A stretch of 64,000 bases of DNA, taken from NCBI GenBank assembly GCA_032622095.1, contig CP136062.1:56091849-56155848 (forward strand), given 5' to 3'. Shown here one piece after another: positions 55,836 to 64,000 of the stretch. The first letter of the stretch is position 1; every line of letters begins with the position of its first letter. The position numbers were made by a program, and so were the translations under genes. The notes under the pieces were generated by a model. The model had not been told where the DNA came from, made no database searches, and was given only the letters and a program-made list of their open reading frames with translations. Source of the DNA: Siphonodentalium dalli. Its lineage: Eukaryota; Mollusca; Scaphopoda; Gadilida; Siphonodentaliidae.

Positions 55836-56635
55836 CCTTCAGACAAGCTCAGAAACAAGGCTTGAGACTGATCCATGGGTACTGTTGTGCTTTGTGTAGA
55901 GATATGAAACTGGTACACCTCCAAATTCTGGTCAATGTAGTATGAAGTACGGTATAACAAAGGTTATGCATACACTGGATGCCATAGTGCACATTTTCTG
56001 AGACTCATACAGGTACATACAGAAGCATACAGGTACATGTATGTTGTAGAATTGAATTCACTAACTTCACTTGCCAAGATTTTCACCACTAAGTCTGATA
56101 AAATGTAGACGTCACTGATCGGTCTCCATCAAGGAAGGAATTGATGTGTCATTTTTGCCTTTGATGAAGACATTGGTCATCATTTGGTTATATATTAAAG
56201 CCTCCCCTTCGCTGCACAGTACTGGATTCAGTGCATACCGTCCATTGGCATACATATGGTACATGTATATAGCCAGGACTGTCACAAAGCAACAACTCAC
56301 ATTATGTCATGCATGGACGAATACCGATAACATCTAGATTACATGTATCCGTTACATGTACACCGAATAACATTTGAAATCCTTCCTCATCCAGTCCTGG
56401 ACAGAATTAATAATATTGGTATCAAGGGTAATCATTATCTGCAAGAAACACTCAGGAAACATGATTCTATGATTGGTTGTCAGATATCATGCCTTGAATG
56501 AAATGTGTATGTCTCAATCCAGTCAGGCAGCTCCTCCTGTCTGAAAAATAAGATTTGAATGCTTGTAATGACATCAGAAAAGCGGAATGACTAATCATGT
56601 ACATATTATTAAGATGTACGGTCCAAATTAATCAC

Positions 56636-56636
<1 letters not shown>
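55836..56636. other. No recognised feature
   Basis: Frequent TACATGTA words; no gene supported. Confidence 0.45.

Positions 56637-56637
<1 letters not shown>

Positions 56638-56682
<45 letters not shown>
56638..56682. repeat. Poly-G run of about 45 bases
   Basis: Unbroken G after CACCC, then GGAGGGGAGGGG. Could form G-quadruplexes; the exact length is uncertain in any assembly. Confidence 0.85.
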
Positions 56683-56683
<1 letters not shown>

Positions 56684-57115
56684 GGGGAGGGGCAGTTATA
56701 ACAGTAATGTTATCCATTCAAACGCTGCATGTTGGTCAGAATCAGCTACAAATACATATATTTACATACTAAGTGTTGTCATCACTAAATCCAGCATACT
56801 GATTGGTCGGCGCCCACGTGGCTAGTTGCAGTTATTTCTCGGTGAATGCGCAACGGCTCATAACACCAAGCTCACAACACCATACATACGTCATTGGGTT
56901 TGGAAAGACGAACGCGTAATGTTTTGGGAGCATTTGGACTCGCGCAGGATTGACTTAATACATCATCTGGTTGCAATATGAAGAGAAATTGTTCCTATTA
57001 ACTTTTGCCAAGGGTGCTATTGGGTACTTTGGGCTGTTTTTTGTCACGATACACTATTCAATTTAAATACATTTACAAAAGTGGCTTTTTCGCTAAATGT
57101 ATATAAATATAAGGA
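56683..57115. other. No recognised feature
   Basis: Mixed-composition DNA without repeats or supported frames. Confidence 0.45.
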
Positions 57116-57119
57116 TTAA

Positions 57120-57258
57120 CTGTCATGTGGACTATTTTAATGGAGATGTAACCGTGAGGAAAGTGGTCATAACTTGTATGTAAAACCCTTTGGGTTTTAC
57201 ACAAGTTATGTCCACTTACCTCACGGTTACATCTCCATAAAAACAGTCCACATGACAG
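57120..57258. mobile_element. TTAA-flanked hairpin MITE
   Basis: TTAA at 57116-57119 and 57259-57262. Arms CTGTCATGTGGAC... and ...GTCCACATGACAG pair over about 65 bases, with a centre at AAAACCCTTTGGGTTTT. Confidence 0.75.
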
Positions 57259-57517
57259 TTAATACTTATGTACATATACTAGTAGCATATACCGTTGTAA
57301 CAGGATACCTCCCCTTAAATATCTCCCCACTAACAATACCCACATGAATGACTAAAATAAAATTTCACTCATTTGATATGTTACTTGAACAAACAAAATT
57401 AAATAAAAAACAAACGTAAATCTCATAAAACATCTTTTTCGGGCCATTTCATGGTCAAATGATATCAAAAGGGTGAATTTTCTTTTAGTCAAAGATTGGG
57501 GGAATGTCAGGGAATTA

Positions 57518-57596
57518 CAGTAATGCCCAAAGTAAGTGACCACTTAACCTCAGGATTGTGGGTAATTTTTCAGGATTTATTCAGAAATATGGCTTG
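57518..57596 (+). mobile_element. Tc1/mariner-like MITE, left half
   Basis: CAGTAATGCCCAAAGTAAGTG through AGGATTTATTCAGAAATATG, ending at GGCTTGTG; the right arm is missing. Confidence 0.75.
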
Positions 57597-57927
57597 TGTG
57601 GTCTCACACCAGAAACTTCTAACACAGCAGTACTAGAAAGGTTACCGCTTCAACACTGCACCAAATCGGTTGATATTTATGTAAAATATACGAAGCAGAC
57701 TAGGTGTTATGTATTGCTCTGCGTACCTATTTTTCCATGTACCTAAATATAAGTCAAGCCCTGTTCCATGTGTGAGGTATGGCTACATGTATACTCAAAG
57801 TAATTGGCCACCTCTTAGTATAGTGCCCCTGTTAATACTGCAGTATTAAAGATATATAAAGCACAGTAACCTCCAACACCTCATTATGGTTACTAGTACA
57901 GTTTCAACGTTGCATATACCACAGTTA

Positions 57928-58090
57928 CACCCCATATGCATGTTGTCATGTCACACCCCATATGCATGTTGTCATGTTACACCCCATATGCATGTTGTCA
58001 TGTTACACCCCATATGCATGTTGTCATGTTACACCCCATATGGCATATGCATGTTGTCATGTTACACCCCATATGCATGTTGTCATGTTT
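57928..58090. repeat. 26-bp minisatellite, 6 copies
   Basis: Unit CACCCCATATGCATGTTGTC ATGTTA, with one copy carrying a short insertion. Open frames of MHVVMLHPIC type are artefacts. Confidence 0.9.
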
Positions 58091-58560
58091 CGCATGCATG
58101 AAAATAAAATGCAGTGTTTTTCCTCCTATCTGTGGAACGGATGGCCTTCGTTACATGTACATGTATATATTATTCCAAATATAGGACATGGGAACGCTGA
58201 TAGAAAAATTGTATTGTATATACGGGAGTTAAATGTAGCACATAATGAACTTTTAAGTTGCCAACATTGTTTAGGCTGTCAATTTATAAACTCCACCCAT
58301 CCATGTTGTCAGGCTGCATTGATTGGCATTACACAAACAAGCATGAAAAGATAATTTAGTGATTCATCTTATTCATGCATATATAAGTTCATTGAACAAG
58401 ATCCATGTGGCTGTTTTAATTTTCAACTTTTGGTGTGATATTTGTTGGTGTATCATAACTGCATGGTGCTCCACAACAGTAATCGACTTGATACCGTGGT
58501 GGATATCATATACTGCCCGTATATACTGCGATCATTACCAGGTATCCCCCCCGGAAAACA
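58091..58560. other. No recognised feature
   Basis: AT-rich; nothing supported. Confidence 0.45.
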
Positions 58561-58563
58561 ACT

Positions 58564-58700
58564 GCGGGACACAACGTACCGGGGGGTGGGGTGGTACTTA
58601 GGCGTAAAAAATTTACACGTAAATTTTTTCCTTATTCATTTAGGGGGGGGGGGGGTTGTCGGAAAAAATTTGCATGTAATATTTTTCCAAATATGTATTT
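58564..58700. repeat. G-run-rich duplicated block
   Basis: Two G-rich runs each followed by AAAAATTT.CA.GTAA.TTTTTCC, about 65 bases apart, suggesting a local duplication. Confidence 0.5.
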
Positions 58701-58725
58701 TCAGACTCACAACTTCAATTTTCTC

Positions 58726-59055
58726 TCATTTTATAGAATATGGATTAACCTTAATATCCAAATCATATATACATGAGTAATACAATCCACATAAAACAAT
58801 TTTGGATAACCACTGTCTTGGTGTACATGTGATATTGACCCCATTAACCCTCTTAATAATGCCAACTATGTCAGTGTCTACCAGTCGATTGCAGAATTCT
58901 ACCCTGCGATCGCTTATCTGGCAAATTTTTACTGCAGAACTATCCCATGTATTAAACAATTTCTCCTCCAATGGTATCAGAAAACAGTTATATGCTGGTA
59001 TCTCACTCATCTCATTTGCATCTTTTTCAAAGTCGAGGTAATGACTAGTTGTCAT
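58726..59055 (-). other. Unrecognised 109-codon open frame
   Basis: The minus frame contains AVKICQISDRRVEFCNRLV and VNGVNITCTPRQW. It has a more balanced composition than neighbouring open frames but no domain, splice or start context I recognise. It could be an exon or chance. Confidence 0.2.
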
Positions 59056-59272
59056 TTTTTAAAGTGCATACATAGCGTTGCGATCACCAATATACATGTT
59101 TGTACATGTCATGACATCACGAGGTACAAATCTGCGTTCTACTGGTAGACAATGACCATTTTAGTCACAATAATCTAAACTAAGTTAACAAGCACCTTCT
59201 CGTGAATTGTATGCTCCGGTGTTTTTTTCGCTTTCCGGTCAAACCGAGTTGTTGTCCGGCTGCGGTAGATTT

Positions 59273-59437
59273 GATTTGGGGGGGGGGGGGGCAGGCATAT
59301 GGTCAGTGGAAAAAAACTGCAGTTTTTGCTGTTTTGGGGGGGGGGGGGGATACCCAAACCGAAGAAAACAGTTTTTTCCACCCTGTGTCTGCAGTTTTTT
59401 TTCCGCCCCCCCCCCCCCCCCCTGCCCCCCCCCCCCA
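59273..59437. repeat. Poly-G/poly-C inverted block
   Basis: Two G runs (about 59277, 59336) and two C runs (about 59405, 59426) with GAAAAAAACTGCAGTTTTTG and complementary CTGCAGTTTTTTTTC between. The whole block can fold into a long GC-capped hairpin. Confidence 0.75.
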
Positions 59438-59884
59438 TTTTTAAGGTCCATAATTTTGAGGATAGCAGTATATACATGTATTGGTGACAATGTACAAATA
59501 TTCATCTGCATGGTAGCTATACATGTAGATTATAACTCACCACTGGTATTTTGGCGAACAGACTTCCAGTAATATTTCACCTGTCATTTGTTCATTGCCA
59601 CGTGTCTAGCTAGACAGGACCGACGCTTAGACTAATCATGGGCGAAATCAATCTTCATATGTTGAAGATGAGAGGGCATGATGCCGCATCCACCATGGCT
59701 AATGAATCTGGTATTTCTGTAATTGAAGAAAAAATACATGTACATGTATGCTGCATATATATGTATGTGATATGGATGCATGTATTTTCATAATTTGCAA
59801 ACATATTCAAAAACCAAGTGTAAAGTTCATTCTTCCAACAATATTAGCATTTTCGGCGATTCAGATGTCAGAAGACCATAATTC

Positions 59885-60440
59885 AATCGTAAGTGGAGGA
59901 ATCGGGCCTGACAAAATCATGGATAGTTTGTTACGATGTCATCGCAGATGAGAATATTTAATATCGGTGGTTAACCACGTGATTAACTATCCTATGATAT
60001 TTCTATTTACTTTGTACGATTTTTACGTACACGCAAATTTCACCAAGTGGAGGTAACCAAGGATACGTCACAATTTTTGCAAATCTGCATTGATATAACT
60101 CGTGATCATGTCGTGAGCATGCGCAGTCCAACTATCGGTTATTACCCAAGATGGGAATCTGTCCACTTACAATTGAATCGTAGTCATATGAATCATGAAT
60201 GTTCACTCAGTGAACGTACAGATGAAAGATATAATCTTAAGTGGAGGAACCGGGATCGACGAGATCGTGGATAGTTTGTTCACACGATTACGATGTCGTA
60301 CATGATGAAATCACAGTTTTTTTGTAAAGCATGTGATTGACTATCATGCGATCCTTCAGGCCACACTTTTTACATACACATGACTGATTAGTGATTACGT
60401 CGCAAATGGGGATAACCAAGGATACGCCACAATTTCGCTT
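59885..60440. repeat. Two-copy duplication, about 350 bp
   Basis: AAGTGGAGGAATCGGG...ATGGATAGTTTGTTACGATG...AACCAAGGATACG.CACAATTT occurs twice at reduced identity (59889 and 60238 starts). Confidence 0.6.
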
Positions 60441-60574
60441 TTAAATAAAACAGTGCATGATTATTTTTTACCTACTTACAATTGTATCGTGGTAATCTGA
60501 ACGTTCACTTAGTGTTAAATTGGCCATGGCATGACAATATTAAAGAGATTGTGGGAATTCTATCAGATTGACTA

Positions 60575-60973
60575 TCTATCTATCTACTCGATACTCCATC
60601 GCCCTCAATGTGCTGAGGATTATGTGGAGGTCCAGGTGCTACCACGGCCGAGTAACTTTATAACCCTGTGGTGACTCCAGTAGCGTTCTTTAACGTGCAC
60701 ACACTGAGGCGTGTACACGGGTCAGCCATTAATGTCCGCGTCCGATCGGACAGCGTACTGAACCCACGACAACATACCTGGACAAGTGTTGTAATGGGGG
60801 GAAGTCGGCATTTTTGCATTCGGATCTTTATTCAGTGATCTCGAATGAGACTTTTCAGCCTGACAAACTTGTATCTGACCGAGTTCTGATTTTTGTCAGA
60901 ATACCCTGACCACGTTACGATCCCCGGTCCGATAGCACGAGAGACCAGTACGCTACCGACTTCCCTTGACATT
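60575..60973 (-). mobile_element. Second tRNA-derived SINE type
   Basis: On the minus strand it starts GGGAAGTCGGTAGCGTACTG (A-box-like) with GGACCGGGGATCG (B-box-like) about 30 bases on. The body includes GTGTGCACGTTAAAGAACGC and it ends in a GATAGATAGATAG tail. Unrelated to the SINE at 4219. Confidence 0.6.
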
Positions 60974-60974
60974 T

Positions 60975-62262
60975 GTTAGAATAATGGTATGAAGTATAAC
61001 TGATCATAACTGACAATTTCCTTATAAGCTACATGTATATTTTCAATAAATGGGACCTTTTTATTTTCCAACTATTGTCATATTAATGTCGACCGATAAT
61101 ACACTGCATTTATGGCAGAATTTGATTTTGCAGACGAAAATAGCCATTCCCGGATAGTTTTTCTTTTTATGTAGCATAAAATTTAGGCCAATTTATAATT
61201 CATTAAAAATCGTTTTTGCAGTTGGGAACGCAGTTGGGAATATTGTGTAGGGCTACCTTTATATATGAATCATAAATGCCATATAATCATAGTCCGTCAG
61301 AAGTTACTATTTTGACCAAAAAAATGTTCATTTATCAATGACGGATTCCATTTTCTGAAATATTACACGGAAACAAAATTAGGCCGATTTACTATCAAAT
61401 TTCATTTGAATAAAATGGATAATTCGTGCCCTTTTAATTGTAGTTCGATTAAATATTTTACTAGTAACAGTCTGTTCATAATGAGAAATCACTTCAATTG
61501 ATTACTAATTAGTTTCACTTACCTAAAATCCGATCAATTTGTATCCTATGAAAACGTAAGATGGACGTAGTTTTTTTATCCACGAAGCCTCGATCTGAGC
61601 CGGTAGGTAAAACAATAGGAATGCTTTTGCCCCTGTTGTAAAGTGGAACGAAATTACACGCTCAAATTTGTAATAATAAAAGTTCAACGAAGCAATAGAT
61701 TGATAAGGCCACCACCAACAGGAACGTGGAGACAGGGTGATTGGGGTGTATATATCCCAAACAGTTCTAATAATTAAAATTTTCATGACTGCCACATTAG
61801 TTGTAAACTTCACACCATATAAGAGCACCCCCACCCCATGGAATACGGAATAATACCACTTAACACAGAGGGTGGAATACGAAATACCAGTTAACAGCCA
61901 TATGGATAAATTCTCTATTGTCGTACGAACGCAGGTCATAATGTCCATGTCTAAAATGATATAAATTGATGATCGACGATCTGTATGTCAGACCGTGCAT
62001 TTATTGTGACAAACATCGCATTTATATTATTCTTATGATCATTTTTTTTGGAAGGTTGGAATACGAATACCGGTATTTTTGGAATACCGAATACCTCCTA
62101 ACAGAGGGGCCGGAATATGTCGTACCTCGTAACAGGGCATGGAATACGGCGTACGAAATGGGGGGGGGCTCTTATACCGGGTATGACATACATAAAAAAA
62201 CACACTCACCGCGCTGTTGAAGGGGGGGGGGGGTGGGTGTCTGTGCAACCTTTGTTTATTAA
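60975..62262. other. No supported gene
   Basis: A 141-codon minus frame at 61523-61948 lacks domains. From 61840 to 62160, GGAATACG.A and TAACAGAGG words recur irregularly around the palindrome ATACCGGTAT. A G-run lies at 62161 and another at 62222. Confidence 0.4.
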
Positions 62263-64000
62263 TTTAACCCTTTCATAACGGGAGTTAGGCTGGTGCAGCA
62301 TTAAGGACGCTGTTTGTATTAAACATTTATCATGGTCAGTGTATGCATTTTAAAACACAGGGCAAGTTAGATTACATCATTTAATTGATATTCTAGTTAA
62401 AATAGTCTGTGAAACTACTTTAAAACCACATGTTATGCACCCTGTTTTGCCAACCAAACTATGAAATATAGATATGTTATTTGTTTTATTATCAGAGAAA
62501 AGCATTCTGCAAAGATATGGCCTTATACATGTTATAAACATGCAAATAGTGGCTTCATTTGGCCTTTCTACCATCATTTAGAGAGTCAAATCTGAAGAAA
62601 TTCCCTTAGTTTGATATTTATGATTCCATAATCCCATGAAATGGTATTTAAAACCTCAAATGTCAGTATTTCCTATCAGATGGACATATCAACTAATAAA
62701 TTAAACATTTCCCATGGTCATTACATGCATTTTTAATATACAAGGCAATGTAGAAAACATCATTTGATGGATATTTTACTTAAAATAGTCAGTGGAAACT
62801 ACATAAAAGCAATATTGTATGCATCCCTGTATAGCCAAATCAAATTAAACTATGGATATTGTATTGTTTATTTCATCTGAGACATGTATTCTGTTCAGAT
62901 ATAGCCTTATATATGTTATAAAGATGCCAATAATGGCATAATTTAGGCTTTTTTTCCATAATTTAGAGGGTCAAAGCTGAATAAATTCCCTTATTTCAAA
63001 TTTGTAAGATGCCAAGCCAGCTGAAATGGTATATCAAACCTCAAATGGCAGTATTTCTTATCAGATGGACATCTCTACCAATAAATTAAACATTTTTCAT
63101 GGTCATTGCATGCATTTTAATATACAGGACAAGGCAGAAAACATCATTTGATGGATATTTTACTTAAAATAGTCTGTGGAAACAACCTAAAAGCCATGTT
63201 GTATGCATCCCTGTATAGCCAAAACAAATTAAACTATGGATATTTTATTGTTGATTTCATCAGAGACATGTATTCTGTTCAGATATAGCCTTATATATGT
63301 TATAAAGATGCCAATAATGGCATAATTTAGGCTTTTTTTTCCATAATTTAGAGGGTCAAAGCTGAATAAATTCCCTTATTTCAAATTTGTAAGATGCCAA
63401 GCCAGCTGAAATGGTGTATCAAACCTCAAATGGCAGTATTTCTTATCAGATGGACATCTCTACCAATAAATTAAACATTTTTCATGGTCATTGCATGCAT
63501 TTTAATATACAGGACAAGGCAGAAAACATCATTTGATGGATATTTTACTTAAAATAGTCTGTGGAAACAACCTAAAAGCCATGTTGTATGCATCCCTGTA
63601 TAGCCAAAACAAATTAAACTATGGATATTTTATTGTTGATTTCATCAGAGACATGTATTCTGTTGAGATATAGCCTTATACATGTCATTAACATGCAAAT
63701 AGTGGCTTCATTTTGGCTTTCTTCCATTATTTAGAGAGTCAAATCTGAAGGAATTCCCTTAGTTTGATATTTATGATCCCATAATCCCATGAAATGGTAT
63801 TTTAAACCTCAATTGTCAGTATTTCTTATCAGATGGACATATCAACTAATGAATTAAACATTTCCCATGATCATTACAAGCATTTTAATATACAAGGCTA
63901 TGTAGAAAACATCATTTGATGGATATTTTACTTAAAATGGTCTGTGGAAACTACATAAAACCAATATTGTATGCATCCCTCTATAGCCAAATGCAATTGA
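62263..64000. repeat. 385-bp satellite, at least 4.3 units, runs off the window
   Basis: AAACATTT followed by CATGGTCATT recurs at 62321, 62703, 63088, 63473 and 63856 (spacing 382, 385, 385, 383). The units starting at 63088 and 63473 are almost identical over most of their length; the outer units are more diverged. The array is bounded on the left by a piggyBac-like end (TTAACCCTTTCATAACGG). Open frames are absent. Confidence 0.92.

Noticed and set aside
61523-61948. 141-codon minus-strand gene
   Set aside because: No domain, no convincing splice sites, Trp/Tyr/Ile-rich composition like AT-rich noncoding DNA.

Overview
This window is animal nuclear DNA, most likely from a marine lophotrochozoan such as a mollusc. 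Genes are split by GT-AG introns, the sequence is AT-rich, and repeats dominate: non-autonomous DNA transposons (MITEs), tRNA-derived SINEs, a DIRS-type retroelement, a LINE fragment and several satellites. The organism call is inference from repeat style. I saw no bacterial operons, tRNA or rRNA genes, or CRISPR arrays.

Host genes are few. The best is a plus-strand gene whose last six exons lie at 6579-15072. All splice sites are GT-AG, the phases join without a break, and together they encode 322 residues ending in a stop. The product looks like a SLOG/LOG-type Rossmann-like nucleotide-binding domain with a basic, repeated C-terminal tail. The 5' end is not identified. A second, minus-strand gene is represented by one terminal exon (40885-41258): a Thr/Pro-rich stalk, one membrane helix and an acidic tail, followed by a poly(A) signal.

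Layout. 1-6.5 kb: repeats, a SINE, and tandem arrays. 6.5-15.1 kb: the SLOG-like gene, with introns packed with hAT-like, Tc1/mariner-like, piggyBac-like and pogo/Tigger-like elements. 15-23 kb: MITE-rich intergenic DNA. 23.2-28.5 kb: a SINE cut in two by a degenerate DIRS-like retroelement with inverted terminal repeats, an internal complementary region and a partly triplicated Gag-like region. 28.5-40.8 kb: minisatellites and fold-back elements. 40.9-44.3 kb: the membrane-protein exon beside a Helitron-like candidate full of internal repeats. 44.4-48.6 kb: a long-armed fold-back element with an 8-bp target duplication, a 68-bp satellite built from a MITE end, and nested MITEs. 48.8-50.6 kb: LINE remnant. 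50.6-62 kb: more MITEs, homopolymers, minisatellites and a second SINE type. 62.3 kb to the end: a 385-bp satellite that runs off the window.

The main biology is transposon archaeology. Target duplications are readable by eye for several families: an 8-bp duplication for three copies of one MITE and one fold-back element, TTAA for the piggyBac-like group, and TA for the mariner-like group. Nested insertions give relative ages. Two introns of the SLOG-like gene end in nearly the same 30-base segment right up to the splice acceptor. I found no convincing new enzymatic or defence system.
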